From assembly GCA_000770645.1 (NCBI GenBank), contig JQID01000132.1:1-33101 (forward strand): DNA of 33,101 nucleotides, written 5' to 3'. A model generated the notes under the pieces. That model worked only from the letters and a program-made list of their open reading frames with translations, ran no database searches and was not told where the DNA came from. Numbering within the stretch: the first letter of the stretch is position 1; each line of letters opens with the position of its first letter. Origin of the DNA: Desulfosporosinus sp. Tol-M (GTDB lineage: Bacteria > Bacillota > Desulfitobacteriia > Desulfitobacteriales > Desulfitobacteriaceae). A program made the translations under genes and the position numbers. Below are positions 22,902 through 30,258 of the stretch, piece after piece.

Positions 22902-24255
22902 TTATCAAAAATACGCCATCAACTATATCGAATCTCATCCGGTGTCAGCCATCCTGCTGGATATGGGTTTAGGAAAAACAAGCATCGCCCTTACTGCAAT
23001 CAATGACCTAATGTTTGATTCCTTCGATGCACATAAGGTATTGGTGGTAGCGCCGCTTCGAGTGGCAAGAGATACCTGGCCTGCTGAAATTAAAAAATGG
23101 GATCATCTATCAGACCTGATTGTTTCGGTTGTCGTGGGAAGCACAGCGGAACGAATTCAAGCGTTAAAGGCCGCAGCGGATATATATGTCATCAACCGTG
23201 AGAATCTTTGCTGGCTCATTGATGCGAGCGGGCTGCCGTTTGATTTTGATACGGTCATTATCGATGAGCTATCTTCCTTCAAAAATCATCAAGCCAAGCG
23301 ATTTAAGTCACTGATGAAGGTGCGTCCAAAAGTAAAACGCATGATTGGAATGGCTGGAACACCGAGCAGCAACGGCTTAATGGATTTATGGGCCGAGTTC
23401 AAACTACTGGACATGGGCGCCAGGCTTGGAAGATTCATCACCGCATTTCGCAGTAACTACTTTATGCCGGATAAGAGAAATGGCCAGATCATTTACAGCT
23501 ACAAGCCACTCCCCGGAGCGGAGCCAAACATCTACCAGAAAATTTCCGACATTACGATTTCCATGAAGTCCATGGATTATCTGAAGATGCCTGAACTGAT
23601 CAGCAGCGAACACAAGGTTATGCTTTCTGAAAAGGAGGCAAAGCGCTACGACGAATTAGCAAAAGACCTTGTTCTGGAACTGCCCGGTGGTGAGGTTACA
23701 GCGGCAAATGCTGCAGCGCTTTCCAACAAATTATGTCAGATGGCAAACGGCGCCATTTATAACGATAATGGTGGAACAGAGGTCATTCATCATCAAAAGC
23801 TGGATGCCTTGGAGGACATCATTGAGGCAGCAGCCGGAAAGCCGATCCTTGTGGCCTATTGGTATAAGCACGACTACGAACGGATCGTAGAAAAGCTTCA
23901 CAGCATAAAGATTTTATTTTCCAAGTTGGATACCGCTGAAAGTATTCGAGGCTGGAACAACAAGGAAATACCGGTTGGGTTAATTCATCCGGCATCTGCT
24001 GGTCATGGCTTAAATCTTCAGGCCGGTGGCTCTTGCATCGTGTGGTTCGGTCTTACCTGGTCACTAGAGTTATATCAACAAACAAATGCGAGGCTTTGGC
24101 GACAAGGCCAAACAGCGGAAACGGTTGTGGTGCAGCACATCGTTACCAAAGGCACTATTGATGAGCGTGTTTTGAAGGCTCTTTCCCTTAAGGATAAAAG
24201 CCAGTCGGCACTTATCAATGCGGTCAAAGCTGATCTGCAAATGAGAGTCAAATAA
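22882..24255 (+). CDS. SNF2-family DNA helicase/translocase
   Basis: A 457-residue superfamily 2 ATPase. Motifs: M28-G-L-G-K32-T (Walker A), VIIDELSSFK (motif II, DELS in place of the usual DEAH), MIGMAGTPSSNG (motif III), and in the second lobe HPASAGHGLNLQAGG and QQTNARLWRQGQ (motifs V and VI). It is shorter than cellular SNF2 proteins and has no added domain. It probably remodels forks or displaces proteins together with the VRR-NUC nuclease whose gene it overlaps. The start ATG 22882 is inside that gene, behind GGAGGGATTTTAG. Confidence 0.92.
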   Translation: MQYNPHDYQKYAINYIESHPVSAILLDMGLGKTSIALTAINDLMFDSFDAHKVLVVAPLRVARDTWPAEIKKWDHLSDLIVSVVVGSTAERIQALKAAADIYVINRENLCWLIDASGLPFDFDTVIIDELSSFKNHQAKRFKSLMKVRPKVKRMIGMAGTPSSNGLMDLWAEFKLLDMGARLGRFITAFRSNYFMPDKRNGQIIYSYKPLPGAEPNIYQKISDITISMKSMDYLKMPELISSEHKVMLSEKEAKRYDELAKDLVLELPGGEVTAANAAALSNKLCQMANGAIYNDNGGTEVIHHQKLDALEDIIEAAAGKPILVAYWYKHDYERIVEKLHSIKILFSKLDTAESIRGWNNKEIPVGLIHPASAGHGLNLQAGGSCIVWFGLTWSLELYQQTNARLWRQGQTAETVVVQHIVTKGTIDERVLKALSLKDKSQSALINAVKADLQMRVK

Positions 24256-24303
24256 AGACAATCCGTGCCAATCCGAGAGAAATAAAAATTCGGAGGTACG
24301 ATT

Positions 24304-24585
24304 ATGGAACCCTATGAAAGTTTAGTAAATGCAATTATTGTACAAGCAGTCAAGGACTACCGACAGGCGATCCGCTTCCTAACACGCCACCCGCACACGC
24401 CAGACCTTGATACTGAGGAGGCCAAGAACGATAAACGGAAGCGCGCCTTGAGGGAAAAAATTATCAAGAATGAAGGTGAGCGCGATGATGTTGAACGCTT
24501 CTTCCATTCTGGATGGTTTGAGTTGCTCTCCAATCTGGATGGTGATGCACTGATGCGTCAAGTTCGTGAAATTGAGGTGGGCTGA
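24304..24585 (+). CDS. Conserved phage protein of unknown function
   Basis: A 93-residue soluble protein, MEPYESLVNAIIVQAVKDYR..., mainly helical and charged, ending ...ERDDVERFFHSGWFELLSNLDGDALMRQVREIE. I cannot assign a function. CGGAGG lies upstream of its ATG. It sits between the SNF2 helicase and the DUF1492 regulator; homologues of this size are common at this spot in clostridial prophages. The final FFHSGWFELLS...DG segment is the most family-like part. The next gene starts one base after its stop, so they are co-translated. Confidence 0.75.
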   Translation: MEPYESLVNAIIVQAVKDYRQAIRFLTRHPHTPDLDTEEAKNDKRKRALREKIIKNEGERDDVERFFHSGWFELLSNLDGDALMRQVREIEVG

Positions 24586-24586
24586 T

Positions 24587-25003
24587 ATGAAAGCTTTGGA
24601 TTTCCTGAGCCAAGCCTACCGGCTGGACCTTCGTATTGACAGCAAACTGGAGCAGATTGTTTCCTTGAATGAACTGGCCACAAAATGCACATCTACCATC
24701 AGCGATATGCCTCGCAATCCCAACCACAGTGTCTCTTCTATGGCAGATGCTATTGCGAAGATTGTAGACTTACAAACAGAAATTGATCATGACATTCATC
24801 GACTGGTAGACATCAAGCGACAGATTGTTACCAGCATCAAAGCCGTGGACAATAAAGAATACCAGACGTTGCTTGAGCTCCGTTTCCTTTGCGGATGTAC
24901 ATGGGAGGAAGTCGCTGCCAAGATGGGCTACAGCATCCAGCATACTTACCGAATGCGTGACTGGGCTTTAACAAAAGTCGTGGTCAACGAAAGTGGAGAG
25001 TAA
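24587..25003 (+). CDS. DUF1492 / ArpU-like phage transcription regulator
   Basis: A 138-residue protein with an N-terminal coiled-coil part (residues 1-85) and a C-terminal sigma-region-4-like helix-turn-helix (about 92-132): TLLELRFLCGCTWEEVAAKMGYSIQHTYRMRDWALTKV. Proteins of this type (DUF1492, related to ArpU and RinA) sit just before the packaging genes in Firmicutes phages and switch on late transcription. I start it at ATG 24587, with GAGGTGG upstream, rather than in-frame ATG 24566 inside the previous gene. It is the probable activator of the terminase and structural operon to its right. Confidence 0.85.
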   Translation: MKALDFLSQAYRLDLRIDSKLEQIVSLNELATKCTSTISDMPRNPNHSVSSMADAIAKIVDLQTEIDHDIHRLVDIKRQIVTSIKAVDNKEYQTLLELRFLCGCTWEEVAAKMGYSIQHTYRMRDWALTKVVVNESGE

Positions 25004-25064
25004 AGGAGAGTTGATGTCGTGGCCAAACATAGTAAACTGGTAGTATAGAAAGTGTAGGCAGAGA

Positions 25065-25097
25065 GCCATCGAGGAGTAATCCCCGGTGGCTTTTCTT
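25065..25097 (+). terminator. Terminator-like hairpin before the HNH gene
   Basis: GCCATCG (25065-25071) pairs with CGGTGGC (25084-25090; one G-U), followed by TTTTCTT. It separates the DUF1492 regulator from the packaging genes and may mark the early/late boundary. Confidence 0.55.
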
Positions 25098-25121
25098 ATG
25101 CCCAGAAAGCGAGGTGACCCA

Positions 25122-25478
25122 ATGCCATACAAACCCAAGCGTCCCTGTGCCTACCCCGGCTGCGGTCGGCTTGCTGTACGTGAGCAATACTGTGCCGAAC
25201 ATCAAAAGGTTATGGACAAACAATACAACCAGCACGAACGCGACACTGCATCCAACAAACGATACGGCCGGGCCTGGAAGCGAATCCGTGATCGCTATGT
25301 CAAAGCACATCCACTCTGTGAGGAGTGCCAGAAGGAAGGCAAACTGACACCCGCCGAAGAGGTTCACCACATCCTTCCGCTCTCTAAAGGCGGAGGCAAT
25401 GAAACGAGTAATCTCATGGCGCTTTGTAAGTCTTGCCATTCGCGCATTACTGTCGAGATGGGTGACCGGTGGGGGTAG
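25122..25478 (+). CDS. HNH endonuclease of the packaging module
   Basis: A 118-residue HNH nuclease. It has an N-terminal zinc ribbon (CAYPGC...EQYCAEH) and the HNH core: PLCEECQKEGKL, then EVHHILPLSKGG, then NLMALCKSCHSRIT. All the metal-binding cysteines and both histidines of the ββα-metal core are present. The start is ATG 25122, with GAGGTGA just upstream; in-frame ATG 25098 and GTG 25086 are alternatives. HNH proteins next to terminase genes in HK97-like cos phages help cut the genome at cos during packaging. The 106 bp after it is therefore the best place to look for cos. Confidence 0.9.
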   Translation: MPYKPKRPCAYPGCGRLAVREQYCAEHQKVMDKQYNQHERDTASNKRYGRAWKRIRDRYVKAHPLCEECQKEGKLTPAEEVHHILPLSKGGGNETSNLMALCKSCHSRITVEMGDRWG

Positions 25479-25584
25479 TCAAATCCCTAAAATTTTTTTA
25501 AGCGGACAGCGGCGTGGGGCTTCGTGTTGAAAAACGCATATTCAAACGGGGGAATAGCCCCTACCCGAAAAGGAGGTGTGATGA
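25479..25584. other. Candidate cos region between HNH and small terminase
   Basis: Non-coding. It has a T-tract (AATTTTTTTA near 25491), GC-rich short repeats (GCGGACAGCGGCGTGGGGC) and the pair GGGGGAATAGCCCCTACCC near 25548-25565, whose end is complementary to GGGGGTAG at 25471. In HNH/P27-type cos phages the cohesive end site often lies here. No cut site can be read directly from sequence. Confidence 0.35.
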
Positions 25585-26136
25585 TTGGCGAAAGACGGTA
25601 CCAATAGAGGCGGCGCTCGTGTCGGCGCGGGCGCAAAAAAGAAGCCGTTAGCCGACAAAATAGCCGAAGGTAATCCCGGCGGCAGAAAACTGACCGTGAT
25701 GGAGTTTACAGATACGGCTGATCTAAACGGTCAAGTGATGCCGGAACCAGCAAAGATGCTCGAGGCTGTCCAGAAGGACGGTAAGACGCTCGTCGCAAGC
25801 GAAATATACAAATCCACATGGACGTGGCTGAACGAGCGCGGCTGTGCGGTGCTTGTATCGCCACAGCTTTTAGAGCGTTACGCCATGAGTGTTGCCCGCT
25901 GGATTCAGTGTGAAGAAGCGGTTACTGAGTATGGCTTTCTGGCAAAGCATCCTACCACAGGTAATGCAATCCAAAGTCCATATGTGGCGATGGGCCAGAA
26001 CTACATGAACCAGACAAACCGTCTGTGGATGGAGATTTTTCAAATCGTAAAGGAAAACTGTACCGGCGAGTACAGCGGCGTGAATCCTCAGGATGATGTG
26101 ATGGAGCGGCTATTAACCGCCCGGAAAGGAAAATGA
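25585..26136 (+). CDS. Phage terminase small subunit (P27 family)
   Basis: A 183-residue protein of the P27 small-terminase family, which binds the packaging site and hands DNA to the large subunit. It starts MAKDGTNRGGARVGAGAKKKP, a glycine/arginine-rich arm typical of the family. The helical core includes WTWLNERGCAVLVSPQLLERYAMSVARWIQCEEAV and SPYVAMGQNYMNQTNRLWMEIFQIV. TTG 25585 is the start, 8-9 nt after GGAGGTG; an ATG at 25582 is out of frame and stops quickly. metK starts one base after its stop. Confidence 0.9.
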   Translation: MAKDGTNRGGARVGAGAKKKPLADKIAEGNPGGRKLTVMEFTDTADLNGQVMPEPAKMLEAVQKDGKTLVASEIYKSTWTWLNERGCAVLVSPQLLERYAMSVARWIQCEEAVTEYGFLAKHPTTGNAIQSPYVAMGQNYMNQTNRLWMEIFQIVKENCTGEYSGVNPQDDVMERLLTARKGK

Positions 26137-26137
26137 T

Positions 26138-27301
26138 ATGGCTAAATACAAAACTTCTGAAAGTGTCTGCAAGGGTCACCCGGATAAACTCTGCGACCTG
26201 ATTGCAGACAGCATTCTCGATGCGTGTCTTCGCAAAGATAAATCTTCACGCGTGGCCTGCGAGGTCATGGCCACTAAAGGCAAAATCATCGTAGCGGGCG
26301 AAATCACCTGCTCGAAGAAAGTGGACATCCGCTGGGTGGTCCGCAGAGTTCTGGAGGACGTTGGCTACAACCCTTGGAAGTTTATGGTGTTTGTGTTCGT
26401 CCACCAGCAGAGTAAGGACATCGCCGGTGGCGTGGACCGGGCTATGGAATCCCGCGCTGGAGATACCTCCTGGTATTCCATGCTTGGCGCTGGCGATCAG
26501 GGCACCGTTTACGGTTACGCCACAGATGAAACGGCAGAAAAACTCCCACTCCCGCTCGTTTACGCTCATGCTATTTGCCGGAAGCTGGATAGCACTATGA
26601 AAAATGGCGTCATTAAAGGCATCGGTCCTGACGGAAAAGCACAGGTCACTGTCGAGTATGAAGATGATAAGCCCAAGCGCATCAAAACGATTATTGTTTC
26701 TGTACAGCACCGCGCTGACAAGGAGTTGGAGGTTCTTCGTAGTGAGATCATCTCCCAAGTGCTGTGGCCAGTGTTTGAGAAATTTCCATTTGATGATGAT
26801 ACTGAAATTCTCGTAAATCCTTCCGGTCGTTTTGTTGAGGGTGGGCCTGCTGCCGACACTGGTTTGACCGGTCGAAAGATTATGGTCGATAGCTATGGAG
26901 GCCTTGCTGCTCATGGTGGCGGAGCGTTCTCCGGTAAGGACCCGACCAAGGTTGACCGCTCCGGTGCATACATGGCAAGAGCCATCGCAAAGAACATCGT
27001 AAGGTGTGATTATGCCAAACGCTGTCAGATAGCCATATCCTATGCTATCGGTAAGGCTGACCCGGTTGCGGTTGAGATTGACACCTTAGGCACGGGCACG
27101 GTCCCAGATGAGATTCTTCATAAAGCGGTACTTGATGTGTTTAACCTGCGTCCAGCGGCGATCATCGAAACGCTGAGTTTGCGTGACGCCATCTATGCAG
27201 ATACAGCGACTTACGGACATTTCAGTGGGACACTCTCGCGCTGGGAATGGCTGGACCGGTATAAAGAACTACGGGAGGCGGTAAAGAAATATGCTGATTG
27301 A
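26138..27301 (+). CDS. metK: Prophage S-adenosylmethionine synthetase
   Basis: A 387-residue methionine adenosyltransferase making SAM from methionine and ATP. The hallmark motifs are intact: G13-H-P-D-K17, GAGDQG (117-122) and the P-loop-like GGGAFSGKDPTKVDRSGAY (about 262-280). Its length matches housekeeping MetK, so it is probably active. It lies between the small terminase and a DNA methyltransferase, one base after the former and overlapping the latter by 11 bp. It is thus part of the phage operon and not a host gene. The likely role is to supply SAM for methylation of phage DNA; that link is inferred from position. Confidence 0.93.
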   Translation: MAKYKTSESVCKGHPDKLCDLIADSILDACLRKDKSSRVACEVMATKGKIIVAGEITCSKKVDIRWVVRRVLEDVGYNPWKFMVFVFVHQQSKDIAGGVDRAMESRAGDTSWYSMLGAGDQGTVYGYATDETAEKLPLPLVYAHAICRKLDSTMKNGVIKGIGPDGKAQVTVEYEDDKPKRIKTIIVSVQHRADKELEVLRSEIISQVLWPVFEKFPFDDDTEILVNPSGRFVEGGPAADTGLTGRKIMVDSYGGLAAHGGGAFSGKDPTKVDRSGAYMARAIAKNIVRCDYAKRCQIAISYAIGKADPVAVEIDTLGTGTVPDEILHKAVLDVFNLRPAAIIETLSLRDAIYADTATYGHFSGTLSRWEWLDRYKELREAVKKYAD

Positions 27302-28535
27302 GAAAAAGAATACCGCCGAGCTTCTGCCTGCGGATTACAATCCCCGCAAGGACCTAAAGCCTGGCGATCCTGAATATGATAAGTTAAAGCGCTCCATTGA
27401 ACAGTTCGGATACGTCGAGCCGGTCATCTGGAATAAGGTGACCGGCTGCGTTGTAGGTGGGCATCAACGCTTGAAGGTGCTCATCGATATGGGTATCTCC
27501 GAGGTCGAGTGTGTGGTGGTCGAGATGGATGCCGAAAAGGAAAAGGCTCTCAACATCGCACTGAACAAGATTTCCGGAGAATGGGATAAAGAAAAGCTGG
27601 CTCTACTGATTGCAGATTTACAGGGTGCAGACTTTGATGTGTCGCTTACGGGCTTTGATCCCGCCGAACTGGATGATCTATTCAAGGACAGTATCAAAGA
27701 CGGCATCCACGATGATGATTTTGATGTGGAAGCAGAGCTTAAGGAACCGCCAATCACTAAGCTCGGTGACCTCTGGACCCTTGGTCGGCACCGACTGGTC
27801 TGTGGCGACAGCACTAAGAAGGACACCTTTGATTTGTTGATGGCCGGAGTTAAAGCAAATCTTGTGATCACCGACCCGCCCTACAATGTCAACTACGAAG
27901 GCAGCGCTGGGAAAATTAAGAACGACAATATGGGCAACGACGCCTTCTACCACTTTCTGTTCGATGCTTTTACAAACACCGAAGCCGTCATGGCAAGCGA
28001 CGCCAGCATCTATGTTTTCCACGCCGACACTGAAGGGCTGAATTTCAGGAGAGCCTTTGTGGATGCCGGGTTCTATTTATCCGGCTGCTGCATCTGGAAG
28101 AAGCAGTCGCTGGTGCTAGGGCGATCTCCCTACCAATGGCAGCATGAGCCAGTGCTCTTCGGTTGGAAGAAAACCGGAAAGCATCAGTGGTACACCGGTC
28201 GTAAGGAGAGCACCATCTGGGAGTTCGACAAGCCTAAGAAAAACGGTGATCACCCGACCATGAAGCCGGTCCCTCTCTTGGCGTACCCGATCATGAACAG
28301 TAGCATGAGTAACACGCTGGTACTCGATCCCTTTGGCGGCAGCGGTTCAACCCTTATTGCCTGCGAACAGTCTGACCGCTCTTGTTATACCATCGAGCTT
28401 GATGAGAAGTTCTGCGATGTGATCGTCAAGAGGTACATCGAACAGGTTGGCACGGCTGACAAGGTTTCTGTGCAGCGCGATGGTCTGCTCTATTCCTATG
28501 CGGAGTTGACTGCCAGTGAGGATAACCATTCTTGA
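27291..28535 (+). CDS. ParB-like nuclease domain fused to DNA methyltransferase
   Basis: A 414-residue fusion. Residues 1-100 form a ParB/Srx-type domain: ELLPADYNPRKDL, SIEQFGYVEPVIW, VVGGHQRLKVL. Residues 155-405 form an amino-DNA methyltransferase of the permuted β type: catalytic D195-P-P-Y198 comes first and the SAM motif DPFGGSGSTLIACE later. DPPY fits N6-adenine or N4-cytosine methylation. No cognate nuclease is adjacent, so it is an orphan phage methyltransferase that may hide phage DNA from restriction or regulate packaging. It overlaps metK, the probable source of its cofactor. Target sequence unknown. Confidence 0.92.
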   Translation: MLIEKKNTAELLPADYNPRKDLKPGDPEYDKLKRSIEQFGYVEPVIWNKVTGCVVGGHQRLKVLIDMGISEVECVVVEMDAEKEKALNIALNKISGEWDKEKLALLIADLQGADFDVSLTGFDPAELDDLFKDSIKDGIHDDDFDVEAELKEPPITKLGDLWTLGRHRLVCGDSTKKDTFDLLMAGVKANLVITDPPYNVNYEGSAGKIKNDNMGNDAFYHFLFDAFTNTEAVMASDASIYVFHADTEGLNFRRAFVDAGFYLSGCCIWKKQSLVLGRSPYQWQHEPVLFGWKKTGKHQWYTGRKESTIWEFDKPKKNGDHPTMKPVPLLAYPIMNSSMSNTLVLDPFGGSGSTLIACEQSDRSCYTIELDEKFCDVIVKRYIEQVGTADKVSVQRDGLLYSYAELTASEDNHS

Positions 28536-28589
28536 CGCAGATCTGACCGGCCGCAAACACCACGGTGGAGGATAAAAGACCGCTTCCTC

Positions 28590-28679
28590 CGGCTCGATTT
28601 GGCACATATATTTCTCGAAATGACTTGCTATAAGGTGCCTTTAGAGTGATATATGTACATACCAAAACGACAGGAGGTT
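28590..28679 (+). promoter_or_regulatory. Repeated leader, copy 1
   Basis: Contains CGGCTCGA (28590), CATATAT, TGACTTGCTAT (28621-28631), a GTGC-CTTTAGAG segment, ACATACCAAAACGA and the AGGAGG of the next gene. A second copy with the same blocks in the same order lies at 29822-29920. It may be a promoter or a translational control leader. Confidence 0.55.
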
Positions 28680-28685
28680 TTGAAA

Positions 28686-29429
28686 ATGGAAATCAACTAC
28701 AACGTAAACGGACCCGACCGCAAGCGACTGGTACAGGCCATTGCCCAAATTCTCGAAAGCGATGCCAAGTACCTCGGCGTTCCATCCTGTGCTTATCAGG
28801 TGGACAATTTCACTATCAGCAAGAACGGCATTCTTTCCTTCGACAACAGCACCAAGGGCGAACAGCTTATTGAGCGACTTTGCGCAATGGGCTTTGAAGC
28901 GGAGATCGAGGAAGTCACAGACGGGCTTTGCATTGAGCTTCCACTGAATGACGCCACCGAAGCCGCGATTGACAACCTGCGCCGGATGGTAGACAGCAAA
29001 GCGATGCTCATCAAAAAAGCACTCGGTGCGGACAGCTTGGAAATCGAGCTCACCGACGAGCGCATTCGCTTTCCTTGGTTCGACCGCATTCCCGAGCCGG
29101 AGGTCATCAACGCGGCGGCTCACTTAATTGGAAAAATGCTTGCTGCAGCCAAGAACCAGAAGCGTGTGACTGCCAAGGAAAAGGAAACGGACAATGAGAA
29201 GTACGCTTTCCGCTGCTTCCTCCTACGGATCGGCTTCATTGGCGAGGAGTTCAAGGAAACGCGTCGGACGCTTCTTCGAAACCTGACTGGCAGTGCCGCA
29301 TTTCGCTCGGGAGCCAAGAAGGGCTTCAGCGCTGAAGACATGGACGCTGCCACCGACGACCCCGCAGTAGTAGAAGAGGTAAAAGACCTTCTAAACGGAG
29401 AGGAGGCAAACGATGAGATTTCCGAGTAA
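28686..29429 (+). CDS. Phage protein often labelled virulence-related; function unknown
   Basis: A 247-residue soluble protein starting MEINYNVNGPDRKRLVQAIA. The N-terminal half has alternating strand/helix blocks (YLGVPSCAYQVDNFTISKNGIL...). The C-terminal half is helical and basic (AKNQKRVTAKEKETDNEKYAFRCFLLRIGFIG) and ends with an acidic tail. The family is very common between methyltransferase and terminase genes of clostridial prophages and is annotated there as virulence-related without evidence. ATG 28686 is chosen because AGGAGG (28672-28677) precedes it. It overlaps the DUF4314 gene by 17 bp. Confidence 0.8.
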   Translation: MEINYNVNGPDRKRLVQAIAQILESDAKYLGVPSCAYQVDNFTISKNGILSFDNSTKGEQLIERLCAMGFEAEIEEVTDGLCIELPLNDATEAAIDNLRRMVDSKAMLIKKALGADSLEIELTDERIRFPWFDRIPEPEVINAAAHLIGKMLAAAKNQKRVTAKEKETDNEKYAFRCFLLRIGFIGEEFKETRRTLLRNLTGSAAFRSGAKKGFSAEDMDAATDDPAVVEEVKDLLNGEEANDEISE

Positions 29430-29643
29430 AGAAATCGTCGAGCGTATCCGCCGCCAGTATCCGGCTGGTTGCCGCGTGGAGCTTCTTCGCATGGACGACA
29501 TGCAGGCTCCGCCCATCGGCACCAAGGGCATAGTAACCGGCGTGGATGACACAGCAAGCATACTGGTCAACTGGGACAACGGCAGCGGACTGAACGTGGT
29601 CTATGGCGAGGACATTTGCCGGAGGTGCGACGATGACAGATAA
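29413..29643 (+). CDS. DUF4314 small phage protein
   Basis: A 76-residue protein of the DUF4314 family. It has a short N-terminal helix (FPSKEIVERIRRQYPAGCRVEL) and an SH3-like β part (APPIGTKGIVTGVDDTASILVNWDNG), ending GEDICRRC. The small barrel suggests binding to nucleic acid or protein, but no function is established. It overlaps the genes on both sides by 11-17 bp. Confidence 0.85.
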   Translation: MRFPSKEIVERIRRQYPAGCRVELLRMDDMQAPPIGTKGIVTGVDDTASILVNWDNGSGLNVVYGEDICRRCDDDR

Positions 29644-29809
29644 AGTGCGTAAACAGATCCTGGCTATTCGCGACACGGGGCTGACGAATATGTTTGATGT
29701 GGTAGCGGTGCAGCGTATCGCAAATGACATGGGCTTCTGCGAGCTGGTATTGTACCTCGAAGAAAACCGCAAAGAATATGCTCATTTCATCCTGACCGGG
29801 GAGGCGTAA
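29633..29809 (+). CDS. DUF5049 small phage protein
   Basis: A 58-residue protein, MTDKVRKQILAIRDTGLTNM..., of the DUF5049 family, nearly all helical. ATG 29633 is supported by GGAGGTG at 29621-29627; the longer frame upstream lies within DUF4314. DUF4314 and DUF5049 genes commonly sit together just before the large terminase in these phages. Function unknown. Confidence 0.85.
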   Translation: MTDKVRKQILAIRDTGLTNMFDVVAVQRIANDMGFCELVLYLEENRKEYAHFILTGEA

Positions 29810-29821
29810 TTTACACACTTT

Positions 29822-29920
29822 CGGCTCGAATAGTTGGTGCATATATCCCGGTTTGTATCTCTGAATTGACTTGCTATCGTGTGCTTTCAGAACGAACATA
29901 CACATACAAAACGAAGGGAG
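29822..29920 (+). promoter_or_regulatory. Repeated leader, copy 2
   Basis: CGGCTCGA (29822-29829), CATATAT, TTGACTTGCTAT (29866-29877), GTGCTTTCAGAACGA, ACATACAAAACGA and the next gene's AGGGAG. Same blocks as at 28590-28679, with an extra 14 bp between CGGCTCGA and TGACTT. TTGACT resembles a -35 box, but no good -10 lies 17 bp on. Confidence 0.55.
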
Positions 29921-29927
29921 AACGACC

Positions 29928-30152
29928 ATGTGGAAAGAAGGAAGCATCAAAGTTGGAAGCAGCATCATTCACTACTGGGTGAAGTGTTTTGAAGAAGGAT
30001 CGCAGTACGGCATCGAGAAGGGCCGCATTTCCAAACTCATGCTAAAACGCGATGGTGAGATCATCGCCAATTACGACAGAGGTTGGGATATAGAACCGCT
30101 CGATTCGGATGCAGAGATTGCCCTTGCGATTCTGATGAAAGAACACAACTAA
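29928..30152 (+). CDS. Small conserved phage protein
   Basis: A 74-residue protein, MWKEGSIKVGSSIIHYWVKC..., with a mostly β pattern and the conserved-looking segment GRISKLMLKRDGEIIANYDRGWDIEP, ending in a helix. It recurs next to DUF5049 and large-terminase genes in clostridial prophages; function unknown. The start is ATG 29928, with AGGGAG upstream. Confidence 0.75.
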   Translation: MWKEGSIKVGSSIIHYWVKCFEEGSQYGIEKGRISKLMLKRDGEIIANYDRGWDIEPLDSDAEIALAILMKEHN

Positions 30153-30208
30153 CCCGATTAAAATTAAATCCCGGAATGGAGCCTTGCGGCTCTGTTCCTC
30201 GTTAAGTA

Positions 30209-30231
30209 AGACCCATCGAGGTCTATTTTTT
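30209..30231 (+). terminator. Terminator-like hairpin before the large terminase
   Basis: AGACC (30209-30213) pairs with GGTCT (30220-30224), followed by ATTTTTTAT. The stem is short, so termination would be partial. A second small hairpin, GAGCC/GGCTC, lies near 30178-30192. Confidence 0.5.
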
Positions 30232-30258
30232 ATGCCTTTTTGAAGGAGGTGACTGCAT

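Noticed and set aside
26246..26914. Leftward ORF of 222 codons inside metK
   Set aside because: Antisense shadow of a strongly conserved gene; no recognisable protein features.
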